Source: Burkholderiales bacterium
GTDB taxonomy: Bacteria > Pseudomonadota > Gammaproteobacteria > Burkholderiales > Burkholderiaceae_C
DNA length: 64,000 nucleotides
Assembly: GCA_028868895.1 (NCBI GenBank)
Contig: JAGWTP010000005.1
Location: 1 to 64,000 of the forward strand
Direction: 5' to 3'
Every line of letters begins with the position of its first letter. Position 1 is the first letter of the stretch. The position numbers and the translations under genes are program-made. Positions 1-8,730 of this stretch are shown here, piece after piece. The notes beneath the pieces were generated by a model that saw only the letters and a list, made by a program, of their open reading frames with translations, did no database searches and was not told the origin of the DNA.

Positions 1-912
1 CGCGCCGAGGAATACGCCCACCTGTTCGACCGCGCCGCCATCATCAAGCGCCGCTTCAAGAACTACGAGAAGTACCAGCCGCTGCAGGACCGCACGCTGG
101 CCATGATCTTCGAGAAGGCCAGCACCCGCACCCGCGTCAGCTTCGAGGCCGGCATGTACCAGATGGGCGGCTCGGTGGTGCACCTGACCACCGGCGACAG
201 CCAGCTCGGCCGCTCCGAGCCCATCGAGGACTCGGCGCGCGTCATCAGCCGCATGGTCGACCTGGTGATGATCCGCACCTTCGAGCAGACCAAGATCGAG
301 CGCTTCGCGGCGCACAGCCGCGTGCCGGTCATCAACGGCCTGACCAACGAGTTCCACCCCTGCCAGATCCTGGCCGACCTGTTCACCTACCTGGAGCACC
401 GCGCGCCGGTCGGGGCCGACGGCTTCGACATGGGCAGCCTGCGCGGCAAGGTGGTGGCCTGGGTGGGCGACGGCAACAACATGGCCAACACCTGGCTGCA
501 GGCCGCCGAGATCCTGGGCTTCAAGGTGCACGTCAGCACGCCCAGCGGCTACGAGGTCGACCCGAAGCTCGCGGGCATCGAGGACAGCGGCTGCTACCAG
601 GTCTTTGCCGACCCGCTCGAAGCCTGTCGCGGCGCCCACCTGGTCACCACCGACGTGTGGACCAGCATGGGCTACGAGGCCGAGAACGAGGCCCGCCGAG
701 CCGCCTTCGCCGACTGGTGCGTCGACGCCGAGATGATGGCCGTCGCCCAGCCCGACGCCCTGTTCATGCACTGCCTGCCGGCGCACCGTGGCGAGGAAGT
801 CACCGCCGAGGTGATCGACGGCCCGCAGAGCGTGGTCTGGGACGAGGCGGAGAACCGCATGCACGTGCAGAAGGCACTCATGGAGTACCTGCTGCTGGGC
901 CGGATCGGCTGA
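1..912 (+). CDS. argF: Ornithine carbamoyltransferase, 5' end outside the window
   Basis: The enzyme transfers the carbamoyl group of carbamoyl phosphate to ornithine to give citrulline, in arginine biosynthesis in the cytoplasm. The open frame runs from base 1 with no start codon, so only the first few residues appear to be missing; 303 residues are present, against about 305-335 for the family. The carbamoyl-phosphate loop STRTR lies near residues 38-42. The HPCQ motif follows in NEFHPCQ, the ornithine-side SMG loop in DVWTSMGYE, and the catalytic HCLPAHRGEE motif near residues 258-267. The gene is convergent with the next one, 30 bases away. The identification is firm; the anabolic (not catabolic) role is inferred from the sequence type. 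Confidence 0.95.
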   Translation, partial: RAEEYAHLFDRAAIIKRRFKNYEKYQPLQDRTLAMIFEKASTRTRVSFEAGMYQMGGSVVHLTTGDSQLGRSEPIEDSARVISRMVDLVMIRTFEQTKIERFAAHSRVPVINGLTNEFHPCQILADLFTYLEHRAPVGADGFDMGSLRGKVVAWVGDGNNMANTWLQAAEILGFKVHVSTPSGYEVDPKLAGIEDSGCYQVFADPLEACRGAHLVTTDVWTSMGYEAENEARRAAFADWCVDAEMMAVAQPDALFMHCLPAHRGEEVTAEVIDGPQSVVWDEAENRMHVQKALMEYLLLGRIG

Positions 913-942
913 TCGTTACTGCTTCACAGCCGCGCGGACTTA

Positions 943-1350
943 CTACGCCTTGGCGGCGGGCTTGAGGCCCAGCAGCGCGTGCACGTCCATCCCGTCGGCG
1001 CCGGGCGGGAAGCCGCGCTGCGCGAGTTCGTCCTCGATGTCGAGCAGCAGTTCGCCGGTGGTGGTCGCGCCCATGCGGTCGATGCAGCGCTTGACCATCG
1101 CGTCGCGCAGGAAGACCAGCCCGCGCAGCTCCTCCCAGGCGCGCTGCTGGTGCGGCATCAGCTCCTTCGGGTCGGGCGCAGGCAGATCCTCCAGCGACGG
1201 GGTGAACTCGCCGCCGTGACCCGGCAGCAGGTTCAGCGCAATCACCAGACGGGCGATGCGCTGCTCCAGGTCGCGGCAGACCGACTCGGCCCAGGTGATC
1301 ATGAAGGGGTCGTTCTCGTAAGGCGCCGGGCGCAGGGCCGGTGAAGTCAT
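943..1350 (-). CDS. Conserved small protein of unknown function
   Basis: I do not recognise a named domain. The start chosen here gives 135 residues; an upstream ATG at 1389 would add 13 less protein-like residues. The protein is soluble, rich in Glu, Asp, Arg and Leu, and mostly helical in appearance. It has no signal peptide or membrane segment and ends in a short KPAAKA tail. The regular charge pattern, low-complexity-free sequence and position between argF and the pigment operon suggest a genuine gene. It is divergent from the acyl-carrier-protein gene and convergent with argF. Function cannot be inferred. Confidence 0.7.
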   Translation of the reverse strand: MTSPALRPAPYENDPFMITWAESVCRDLEQRIARLVIALNLLPGHGGEFTPSLEDLPAPDPKELMPHQQRAWEELRGLVFLRDAMVKRCIDRMGATTTGELLLDIEDELAQRGFPPGADGMDVHALLGLKPAAKA

Positions 1351-1648
1351 GGTGCGGCGGGCGCCGTGCAGCGCCTCTGGGTTCGACACCGCGTCATCCT
1401 ACGCGGGTCCGCAGAAGCTTGCTGCGACGCAGCATCTGCGCCCATCCGCTGGCGGCGCGTCCGCCGCGGTGGTCGCGGCGCCGTGACACCGTTCGGTAGA
1501 ATGCGGTGTTTACAAGTCCAAACGGTCCTTCCGGAGGCGCGTTTTGCGCGAGGTCGGTACGGTGCGGGCGCCAACCGCGCGTTGGTCGCAGCGCCCGGTC
1601 GGCTTCGACGGGTGTGGTGCGCGAGGGGCTCCCTACAGGCGATTGAAC
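1351..1648 (+). other. Intergenic leader between the small divergent gene and the pigment operon
   Basis: This stretch holds no convincing gene. A -10-like TAGAAT lies at 1497-1502 on the plus strand, about 146 bases upstream of the acyl-carrier-protein start, but no good -35 hexamer stands 16-18 bases before it. It is the most likely location of the promoter of the large pigment operon, because every following plus-strand gene up to 13699 is closely spaced or overlapping. Confidence 0.3.
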
Positions 1649-1921
1649 ATGACGACAGCCGACAACAGCCAGTTGCAGCGGGACGTGGCAGCCCTCCTGG
1701 TCGAGGCGCTCAACCTCGACGTGGCACCGGAATCCATCGACCCCGACGCGCCGCTGTACGGTGATGGCCTGGGCCTTGACTCGATCGACATCCTCGAGGT
1801 GGCGCTGGTCGTCTCCAAGCGCTATGGCTTCCAGCTGCGCTCGGACGACGACGACAACGTGCGCATCTTCGCCTCGCTGGCCAGCCTGACCGAGCATGTC
1901 GCTCGCCACCGGACCGTCTGA
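1649..1921 (+). CDS. Acyl carrier protein of the aryl-polyene pathway
   Basis: This 90-residue protein carries the growing polyene chain as a thioester on a phosphopantetheine arm. The attachment motif is LGLDSIDILE, with the serine in DSID, the standard position for phosphopantetheinylation. The protein is acidic and of the usual ACP length. The start is the ATG at 1649, because the frame upstream is Arg/Pro-rich and not ACP-like. It opens the plus-strand pigment operon, and only one ACP is visible, whereas several described APE clusters carry two. Assignment to the polyene pathway, not to housekeeping fatty-acid synthesis, rests on the neighbours. Confidence 0.9.
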   Translation: MTTADNSQLQRDVAALLVEALNLDVAPESIDPDAPLYGDGLGLDSIDILEVALVVSKRYGFQLRSDDDDNVRIFASLASLTEHVARHRTV

Positions 1922-1940
1922 GCCGACGCGCCCGGGCACG

Positions 1941-2621
1941 ATGGATGAGCGCGCCCGCCTGGGGCTGATCGCGGCGGTGCTGCTCGGCTACGCCGGGCTG
2001 TCGCACTACCTCACCGCGCAGGCCGCCGATTCGGCCTGGTCGCTGCTGGCCATCCTCGGGCCGATGGCGCTGCTCGCGCTGGTCGGTTTCTGGCGCAGCG
2101 GGCAGCGCTGGCTGGCCGTCGCACTGGCGTTGGGCATCGCCGCGCTCACCTGGCGGCTGCAACGCGGCGGCGACTTCGACCCCACCTGGCTCTACCTCGC
2201 GCAGCACGCCGGCATCCACGCCGCGCTGGGCGTGGCCTTCGGCCGCACGCTGCGCCCGGGCCGCCAGCCGCTGATCTCGGCGATGGCCGAGCGGGTCCAT
2301 CGCGGCCTGCCGCCCGGCATGGCTGAGTACACGCGCCGCGTGACGGCGGTCTGGACCGCCTACTTCTTCGGCATGGCGCTGACCTCGCTGGGGCTGTTTG
2401 CCTTCGCGCCGCTGGAGATCTGGTCGCTGTTCGCCAACGTGGTCACGCCGGTGGCGATGTGCGCTTTGTTCGTCGGCGAGTACATCCTGCGTTACCGCCT
2501 GCACCCGGAGTTCGAGCGCGTGAGCCTGGTCACCGCGATTCGTGCCTACTCGGAGCACCAGCAACGCCGTGAAGCGGCGGCGCCGGTCTCGGGTGAGGCG
2601 GGGCGCCGGAGCGAGCCATGA
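1941..2621 (+). CDS. COG4648-type predicted inner-membrane protein
   Basis: This is a 226-residue polytopic membrane protein with about six hydrophobic segments. They begin near residues 6-24 (LGLIAAVLLGYAGL) and end with a segment containing VVTPVAMCALFVGEYILRY near residues 170-200. Proteins of this family sit between the ACP and the AMP-ligase in aryl-polyene clusters; their biochemical role is not established. The ATG at 1941 lies 19 bases after the ACP stop. An in-frame ATG at 1896, inside the ACP gene, is the alternative start. The stop overlaps the next start as ATGA. The protein may help organise the membrane-side assembly complex, which is inference. Confidence 0.75.
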   Translation: MDERARLGLIAAVLLGYAGLSHYLTAQAADSAWSLLAILGPMALLALVGFWRSGQRWLAVALALGIAALTWRLQRGGDFDPTWLYLAQHAGIHAALGVAFGRTLRPGRQPLISAMAERVHRGLPPGMAEYTRRVTAVWTAYFFGMALTSLGLFAFAPLEIWSLFANVVTPVAMCALFVGEYILRYRLHPEFERVSLVTAIRAYSEHQQRREAAAPVSGEAGRRSEP

Positions 2622-4063
2622 TGGCCGGTGCCGCTACTGCCGCTATTGCCGCTGTTGCCGATCCCGATCTGACGCTGCTGCAGGGCGCGCCGCTCGACGC
2701 GCCGCTGGCCTGGCGGGGCGGGCTGCCGATCAGCCGGCAGGCCTACCTGGCCGACATCGCCGCACTGGCCCGGCGCCTGCCCGAGGCGCCCGCGGTGCTG
2801 GCCATGACCGGGGACCGCTACCGCTTCGCGGTGGCGCTCGGCGCTGTGGCGCTGCGCGGCGGCCACAGCCTGCTGCCACCCAACCACACGCCGGACATGC
2901 AGCGCCGCCTGGCCACGCTGTTCCCGGCCGCCTGCGCGCTGGTCGAGCCCGACGGCGGCGAGATGCTGCTGCCGACGCTGCCGTTCGTGGAAGCGTCTGG
3001 CCAGACGGAGGCGCCCGCTACCGAGCCGCCGCAGTTCGATGCCGATCAGGTGCTGGCCCAGGTGCTGACCTCCGGCTCCACCGGCATGCCGATGCCGCAC
3101 CCGAAGCGCTGGGGCGGCCTGGTCGAGAACATCGCTGCCGAGGCCGAGCGCATCGCCGAGTACCTGGGCCGGCCCGACCTGCAGGGTGTCACGCTGGTGG
3201 GCACGGTGCCGCCACACCACATGTACGGCTTCGAGTCCACGGTGCTGATCGCGATGCTGGGCGGCGCCGCCTTCGCCGCCGAGCGGCCCTTCTTCCCGGC
3301 CGACGTGGTGCAGGTGCTGGAGAGCGTGCCGCGCCCGCGCGTGCTGGTGACGACGCCCTTCCACCTCAAGACGCTGATCGAGTCCGACCTGGCTCTGCCG
3401 CCGGTGGACCTGACGGTCTGCGCCACCGCACCGCTGTCGCCGCAGCTGGCCGCGCGCGCCGAGGCGGCGCTGGCCGCGCCGCTGATGGAGATCTACGGCT
3501 GCACCGAGGCGGGGCAGGTGGCCACGCGCCTGACCACCCGCGGCCCGGAATGGCGGACTTTCCGTGGTCTGACCCTCAGCGGCGACGGCGAGGCCAGCAT
3601 CGTCCAGGGCGGCCATGTGCCGCAGCCGACCCCGCTGGCCGACGTGCTGGAGGTGCTGACCGAGGCGGATGACGCCCCGGCGACGCGCTTTCGCCTGCTC
3701 GGGCGCTCGAACGACCTGATCAACGTCGCCGGCAAGCGCAGCTCGCTGTCGCACCTGAATTTCCACCTCAACAGCATCGAGGGCGTGCAGGACGGCGCCT
3801 TCTGGGTACCGCCCGACGGCGAGGCGGTCGAGGACGTGGTGCGCCTGGTCGCCTTCGTCGTCGCCCCGGGCCTGGACCGGGCGGCGCTGCTGGCCGCGCT
3901 GCGCGAGCGGGTGGACCCCGCCTTCCTGCCGCGGCGCATCGTCGCGATGGAATCCCTGCCGCGCGACCCCACCGGCAAGCTGCCGGCCGGCCGGCTGGCG
4001 CAGCTGGCGGCCGAGCAGCTCGGCGCGCCGCGCGCTTCGAATTCGCCACGCGCGCCGGGCTGA
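2618..4063 (+). CDS. AMP-forming acyl/aryl ligase for the pathway
   Basis: This 481-residue protein is a member of the adenylate-forming ANL superfamily. It probably activates the aromatic starter, or another pathway acid, and loads it on the ACP. Visible core motifs, in order, are the P-loop-like SGSTGMPMPHPK (the usual PKG is altered), YGCTEAG (A5), LLGRSNDLINVAGKRSS (A7/A8) and the C-terminal PTGKLPAGRL with the catalytic lysine (A10). It starts by ATGA overlap with the preceding membrane-protein gene; a second ATG follows immediately at 2621. Homologues in aryl-polyene and xanthomonadin clusters occupy the same slot. Substrate identity (3- or 4-hydroxybenzoate, a cinnamate, or other) cannot be read from sequence. 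Confidence 0.85.
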   Translation: MMAGAATAAIAAVADPDLTLLQGAPLDAPLAWRGGLPISRQAYLADIAALARRLPEAPAVLAMTGDRYRFAVALGAVALRGGHSLLPPNHTPDMQRRLATLFPAACALVEPDGGEMLLPTLPFVEASGQTEAPATEPPQFDADQVLAQVLTSGSTGMPMPHPKRWGGLVENIAAEAERIAEYLGRPDLQGVTLVGTVPPHHMYGFESTVLIAMLGGAAFAAERPFFPADVVQVLESVPRPRVLVTTPFHLKTLIESDLALPPVDLTVCATAPLSPQLAARAEAALAAPLMEIYGCTEAGQVATRLTTRGPEWRTFRGLTLSGDGEASIVQGGHVPQPTPLADVLEVLTEADDAPATRFRLLGRSNDLINVAGKRSSLSHLNFHLNSIEGVQDGAFWVPPDGEAVEDVVRLVAFVVAPGLDRAALLAALRERVDPAFLPRRIVAMESLPRDPTGKLPAGRLAQLAAEQLGAPRASNSPRAPG

Positions 4064-4087
4064 GCGGCTCGCTGCGCTGGTTCCGCC

Positions 4088-4444
4088 ATGTCGATGTCCC
4101 TGCCTGGTCCTGTGCGCGCGCCGCTGCCCATCGCGGACGACCACCCCTCTTTCGCCGGCCATTTCCCGGGCCAGCCGATCCTGCCCGGCGTGGTGCTGCT
4201 GGCCGAGCTGATCGAGGCGATGCGCCGCGACGCCGCCACCGCCGCCTGGTTGGGCGCGGCACCTCAGTTGACGCAGGCCAAGTTCGTCACCGCGGTGCGA
4301 CCCGGCCAGGCGCTTGAGGCCGAGTGGATCCTGCCGGGCGCGGCGGGCGGCCGCGCGCGTTTCGAGATCCGCCTGCTCGCTGCCGACGGCAGCGCCGCGG
4401 GCCTGGCCGCCAGCGGTCAGATCCAGGCTGGAGCGCCGTCTTGA
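4088..4444 (+). CDS. Hotdog-fold 3-hydroxyacyl-ACP dehydratase (FabA/FabZ-like, ApeI type)
   Basis: This short (118-residue) hotdog-fold protein should dehydrate 3-hydroxyacyl-ACP intermediates to build the conjugated double bonds. The FabZ signature is HFPGQPILPGV near residues 27-37, with the catalytic histidine first. In FabZ the acidic partner lies 14 residues after that histidine. Here position +14 is Ala and a Glu follows at +15 (VVLLAELIEAM), so the active site is slightly displaced or uses the neighbouring Glu. A second, different dehydratase is encoded at 12453-12908. The gene ends in TTGA, overlapping the TTG start of the acyltransferase. Confidence 0.8.
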   Translation: MSMSLPGPVRAPLPIADDHPSFAGHFPGQPILPGVVLLAELIEAMRRDAATAAWLGAAPQLTQAKFVTAVRPGQALEAEWILPGAAGGRARFEIRLLAADGSAAGLAASGQIQAGAPS

Positions 4445-5454
4445 GCGCCCCCGCCAGCGGCCAGGCCTGGACGCAGCACCGCGAGCGCAGCAACCTGGCG
4501 ACCCTGCGGCTGATGCGCTGGATCGCCACCGCGCTGGGCCGCCGCGTCGCGCGGGGCGTGCTCTGGCCGATTGCGCTGTACTTCCTGATCTTCGGCGGGG
4601 CAGCGGCGCGCGCCTCGCGCGACTACCTCGAACGCGTGCTCGGTCGTCCGCCGCGCTGGGTCGAACGTTATCGGCACATCCACCACTTCGCGGCCACCGT
4701 GCTCGACCGGGTCTACCTGCTGATGGGCCAGCTGCACCACTTCGACCTGCAGGTCAGGGGCATGGACGCCTTCGACGCGGCCCTGCTCGATGGCGAGGGC
4801 GTGCTGCTGATCGGCGCGCACCTGGGCAGTTTCGAGGCGCTGCGGGCCATCGGCCGGCAGCGCCACGGCCTGCGCATCGCGATGGTGATGTACGAGGACA
4901 ACGCCCGCCAGATCAACGCCACGCTGCAGGCCATCGCTCCGGAGGCCGCGCTGCACGTGATCCCGCTGGGCCGGCTGGAGGCGATGTTGCAGCTGCGCGA
5001 GTGGCTCGATGGGGGCGGAGTCGCCGGCATGCTCGGCGACCGCACGCTGCCGGGCAGCGCCCAGCGTTCGCACAGCCACGTGCTGGACTTCCTCGGCCGG
5101 CCGGCGCCCTTCTCGGACGGGCCCTTCCGCCTGGCCGCGCTGCTGCGCCGCCAGGTGCTGTTCATGACCGGGCTGTACCAGGGCCGCGCCGGTTACGAGC
5201 TGCGCTTCGTGCCGCTGGCCGACTTCCGCGAACGGCCGGCCAACGCTGCGGCGCAGGATGCGGCCATCCGCGCTGCGCTGGCGCGCTACGTCGCGCTGCT
5301 CGAAGGCCTGTGCCGCGAGTCGCCTTACAACTGGTTCAACTTCTTCGACTTCTGGGCCGGCGCCAAGGCCACCGGCCCGCAGGCCGTACCCCCGGCGGCT
5401 GCACCGGCTGCCCACGACCCGGACTCTTCCGCCCATGCCGCACGCCCTTCGTGA
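4441..5454 (+). CDS. LpxL/HtrB-family acyltransferase, TTG start
   Basis: The product belongs to the lysophospholipid/lauroyl acyltransferase family and would attach an acyl chain, presumably the polyene, to a lipid or glycolipid head group at the inner membrane. I place the start at TTG 4441, overlapping the upstream TGA. It gives the N-terminus SAPASGQAWTQHRERSNL, typical of pigment-cluster acyltransferases, whereas the frame further upstream is Arg-rich and non-coding in appearance. An N-terminal hydrophobic segment (VLWPIALYFLIFGGA) is followed by GAHLGSFEAL. In the usual HX4D motif the Asp position is Glu here: H-LGSF-E. The family tolerates H-x4-D/E. Length is 337 residues. The end overlaps the next gene by 20 bases. 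Confidence 0.85.
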   Translation: MSAPASGQAWTQHRERSNLATLRLMRWIATALGRRVARGVLWPIALYFLIFGGAAARASRDYLERVLGRPPRWVERYRHIHHFAATVLDRVYLLMGQLHHFDLQVRGMDAFDAALLDGEGVLLIGAHLGSFEALRAIGRQRHGLRIAMVMYEDNARQINATLQAIAPEAALHVIPLGRLEAMLQLREWLDGGGVAGMLGDRTLPGSAQRSHSHVLDFLGRPAPFSDGPFRLAALLRRQVLFMTGLYQGRAGYELRFVPLADFRERPANAAAQDAAIRAALARYVALLEGLCRESPYNWFNFFDFWAGAKATGPQAVPPAAAPAAHDPDSSAHAARPS

Positions 5455-6037
5455 CCCCCTCGCCATTCGCCTGTCCGGCCTGAAGCGCTGGCTGGTCGCT
5501 GCGCTGCTGCTCGCCGCCGGTGCCGCCCAGGCGCTCGAACTCGACAGCCTGATGAAGCTGCTCGCCCAGGTGAAGACCGGCGAGGCCACCTTCACCGAGC
5601 GCCGGGTCGTGACCCAGCTCGAGCGCACGCTGGAGTCCTCCGGGCGGCTGAGCTTTGCGGCGCCGGACAGCTTCGTGCGCGAGACGCTCAAGCCACGGCG
5701 TGAGCGCGTCGAAGTGAGCGGCAACACGCTCACCGTGACCCAGGGCTCGCGCACGCGCACGATGGCGCTGGACGCCAGCCCGGAGGCGGTGGCCATCGTC
5801 GAGGCCATCCGCGGCACGCTCACCGGCAACGGCGGGACGCTGCAGCGCCACTTCAACACCCAGGTCGAGGGCGACCTGGAGCGCTGGACGCTGGAGCTGG
5901 TGCCGCGCGACGCGCGCATGCGCGGCCAGGTCGCGCAGGTCCTGGTCAGCGGCCGCCAGGCCCTGCTGCGCGAGGTGAAGATCCTGATGACCGACGGCGA
6001 CACCTCGGTGATGCGCATCGAGGCGCTGCCGCGCTGA
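5435..6037 (+). CDS. Periplasmic LolA-like lipid carrier of the pigment cluster
   Basis: This 200-residue exported protein has an N-terminal signal sequence (positive start, then WLVAALLLAAGAAQA) and a LolA-type body. LolA proteins are half-barrel carriers that move lipidated cargo across the periplasm. This one is a second, divergent copy; the canonical lolA lies at 33096-33704. Its place between the acyltransferase and the MMPL exporter suggests that it chaperones the polyene lipid to the outer membrane. The start at 5435 lies inside the end of the preceding gene, and it gives the only good signal peptide. The cargo is inferred from context. Confidence 0.8.
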   Translation: MPHALRDPLAIRLSGLKRWLVAALLLAAGAAQALELDSLMKLLAQVKTGEATFTERRVVTQLERTLESSGRLSFAAPDSFVRETLKPRRERVEVSGNTLTVTQGSRTRTMALDASPEAVAIVEAIRGTLTGNGGTLQRHFNTQVEGDLERWTLELVPRDARMRGQVAQVLVSGRQALLREVKILMTDGDTSVMRIEALPR

Positions 6038-6040
6038 CGC

Positions 6041-8551
6041 ATGGCCGAGCGCGAACCTTTCGATCCGGGTCGGGACCAGGCCCAGACTTCCCGTCGTCCG
6101 CGCGCGGCGCTGTGGCTGCTCGGCCTGTGGCTGCTGCTGCTGGCTGCGGGTGGCTGGGTGGCGGCGCGGGCGCAGTACCGCGCCGACCTGTCGGCCTTTC
6201 TGCCGGCCGCGCCCAGCGCCGAGCAGCGCGTGCTGCTCGACCAGCTGCGCAGCGGCGTCACCACCCGCCTGCTGCTGATCGGCATCCGCGGCGGCCAGCC
6301 CGAGCAGCGCCAGCAGGCTTCGCGCGAGCTGGCGCAGGCGCTGCGCACAGGTGGGCCGCAGGCGGGGCACTTCGATGCGCTGCACAACGGCGAGGGCGAC
6401 AGCTGGAAGGAAACCGGCGAGTTCCTCTTCGCGCACCGCTACCTGCTCAGCCCGGCGGTGGACGCGCAGCGCTTCACCGTCGAAGGGCTGCGCGAGGCCT
6501 TCGACGAGACGGCCTCGGTGCTGGGCACCCCGGCCGGCAGCCTGATGAAGCCGCTGCTCTGGCGCGACCCCACCGGTGAGACGCTGCGCATGGCCGAGTC
6601 GATGATGAGCGCCAATTCGCCGCGCAGCGAGGGCGGCGTCTGGGTCTCGCGCAGCGAGCCACGCGCCCTGCTGCTGGGCACCACCCACGCCGACGGGGCC
6701 GACCTGGACGGCCAGGCCGCCGCCCAAGCGGCGGTGCGTGCGGCCTTCGCGCCCTGGGCGGCCCGGGGGCTGACGCTGGAACTGTCCGGCCCCGGTACCT
6801 TTGCGGTGCAGTCGCGCGCCAGCATCCAGCACGAGGTTGAGCGCCTCGCCTGGGCCGGGACGGCGATCATGCTCGGTCTGCTCTGGCTGGCCTTCGGCAC
6901 GCTGCGCCCGCTGGGCGTGGCCATGCTGCCGGTGGCCAGCGGCGTGCTGGCCGGCATCGTGGCGGTGGCGCTGGGCTTCGGCACGGTGCACGGCATGACG
7001 CTGGGCTTCGGCACCACGCTGATCGGCGAGGCGGTGGACTACGCGATCTACTTCCTGATCCAGTCGAATCCGCCGCCCGGGGTTGCCCGGGCGGGCGAGC
7101 CAGGCGAGCCGGGCGCGACCGGCCAGGGCTACCGCGCCTGGCTGCGCGAGCAGTGGCCGACGGTGCGCCTGGGGCTGTGGACCTCGGTGGCCGGCTTCGC
7201 GGCGCTGGTGGGCTCGGGCTTCCCGGGGCTGGCGCAGCTGGGCGTGTTCTCGATCGCCGGGCTGCTGGCCGCTGCGGCCACCACCCGCTGGGTGCTGCCG
7301 GTGCTGGCACCGGACGGCGCGCCCGGCCAGGGCTGGCTCGGTGCCCGCCGCCGCCTCGGCCGGATCGCACTGCGCGCCGCCCAGCGCCTGCCCGCTACGC
7401 GGGCCCTCTGGATCGGCCTGGTGGCGCTGGCGCTGGTCTGGCTGGTCTGGCAACCCACGCCCTGGCGCGCCAACCTGAGCTCGCTCAGCCCGGTCACCCC
7501 GGCGGCGCTGGCGCTGGACGCCTCGCTGCGCGCCGACCTCGGCGCCTCCGAATCCGGCTCGCTGGTCGCGGTGTCCGGCGCGGACGAGCAGACGGTGCTC
7601 GAACGCGCCGAAGCGGTCGGCCTGCGCCTGGATGCGCTGGTGGCCCGCGGCCTGTTGCGCGGTTACGACTCACCCGCCCGGCTGCTGCCCAGTGTGCGGC
7701 GCCAGCAGGCGCGGCTGGCGGCCTTGCCCGAGGCCGAGGTGTTGCGCCAGCGCGTCGCCCAGGCGGCGCAGGATGGTCCGCTGCGGGCCGACAAGCTGGT
7801 GCCCTTCGTCGAGGCGGTCGACGCGCAGCGCCACCTGACGCCGTTGACCGGCGCCAGCCTGGCCGGCACGCCCCTGGCCCCGCTGCTGCAGGCCCAGCTC
7901 GTGGCCGGCGCCGCGGCAACCACGAAGGAACCCGGCCGGCCCTGGACCGCGCTGTTGAGCCTGCAGTTTCCCGGCGACGACGCCCAGGCCCAGGCCGCCG
8001 CGCTGCAGGCGCTGCGCGCGGCGTTGGCCGACCTGCCCGAGGTGCGGGTGGTGCAGATCCAGTCCGAACTGAGCGCGCTGTACGCCCACTACCTCCGCGA
8101 GGCCCAGTGGCAGGCGGGGCTGGGCGCCCTGGCGGTCGTGCTGCTGCTCTTCTGGCACCTGCGCGCTGAGCGCCAGGCGCTGCGGCGCCTGGTCGCGCTG
8201 CTGCTGCCGCTGGCCGCGGCCGTGCTGCTGGTGATGGGCGCTCTGGCGGCGGCCGGGGTGGCGCTGGGGGTGCTGCACCTGGTCGGCTTCCTGCTCGTCG
8301 TGGCGGTGGGGTCGAACTACGCGCTGTTCTTCGACCACCTTGCGCAGGCAGGCAGCGGGCCGGTCGATGACAGCGAGACGCTGGCCTCGCTGCTGCTGGC
8401 CAACTTGACCACGGTGGCCTCCTTCGGGCTGCTGGCGACCTCGGGCGTGGCGGTCCTGGCGGCGATCGGGCAGGTGGTCGCCCCGGGCGCCGCGCTGGCG
8501 CTGATCCTGTCGGCGGCCTTTCAGTCCCGCCGGGGAGTCGCGCGTAGCTGA
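6041..8551 (+). CDS. MMPL/RND-family exporter
   Basis: This large 836-residue inner-membrane protein is of the MMPL (COG4258) type, a proton-driven lipid exporter. It has one N-terminal segment, a large periplasmic domain, a five-helix block near residues 270-440, then a second periplasmic domain and a second helix block near residues 690-830. It starts three bases after the LolA-like gene. Between the helices of the first block, near 7072-7130, lies a short Gly/Pro-rich insert reading AGEPGEPGATGQG. It most likely extracts the acylated polyene for hand-over to the LolA-like carrier, as proposed for other aryl-polyene clusters. Confidence 0.85.
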   Translation: MAEREPFDPGRDQAQTSRRPRAALWLLGLWLLLLAAGGWVAARAQYRADLSAFLPAAPSAEQRVLLDQLRSGVTTRLLLIGIRGGQPEQRQQASRELAQALRTGGPQAGHFDALHNGEGDSWKETGEFLFAHRYLLSPAVDAQRFTVEGLREAFDETASVLGTPAGSLMKPLLWRDPTGETLRMAESMMSANSPRSEGGVWVSRSEPRALLLGTTHADGADLDGQAAAQAAVRAAFAPWAARGLTLELSGPGTFAVQSRASIQHEVERLAWAGTAIMLGLLWLAFGTLRPLGVAMLPVASGVLAGIVAVALGFGTVHGMTLGFGTTLIGEAVDYAIYFLIQSNPPPGVARAGEPGEPGATGQGYRAWLREQWPTVRLGLWTSVAGFAALVGSGFPGLAQLGVFSIAGLLAAAATTRWVLPVLAPDGAPGQGWLGARRRLGRIALRAAQRLPATRALWIGLVALALVWLVWQPTPWRANLSSLSPVTPAALALDASLRADLGASESGSLVAVSGADEQTVLERAEAVGLRLDALVARGLLRGYDSPARLLPSVRRQQARLAALPEAEVLRQRVAQAAQDGPLRADKLVPFVEAVDAQRHLTPLTGASLAGTPLAPLLQAQLVAGAAATTKEPGRPWTALLSLQFPGDDAQAQAAALQALRAALADLPEVRVVQIQSELSALYAHYLREAQWQAGLGALAVVLLLFWHLRAERQALRRLVALLLPLAAAVLLVMGALAAAGVALGVLHLVGFLLVVAVGSNYALFFDHLAQAGSGPVDDSETLASLLLANLTTVASFGLLATSGVAVLAAIGQVVAPGAALALILSAAFQSRRGVARS

Positions 8552-8730
8552 AGCACGGCCAACACCTTGTGGGAGAATCCACACAGGTCGTGATGCAGGG
8601 GGCTAGGCTGCCAGCGTCGCGCGCCCAGTGTTTTCCGTTCGAGTCCGGCCATCCATTGCCGCCCCACATCCGTGCCCGTCGCCTCCGCTGTCAACCGCGC
8701 GGCGGGCCGCCTGTCGCAGACGCCATCGCC

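Noticed and set aside
2546-4162. Long open frame on the minus strand opposite the AMP-ligase
   Set aside because: High-GC shadow. The translation is Arg/Gln/His-rich with no domain, while the plus-strand frame has all ANL motifs.
5336-7453. Long minus-strand frame opposite the LolA-like and MMPL genes
   Set aside because: Shadow of a GC-rich gene; composition is low-complexity and no motif is recognisable.
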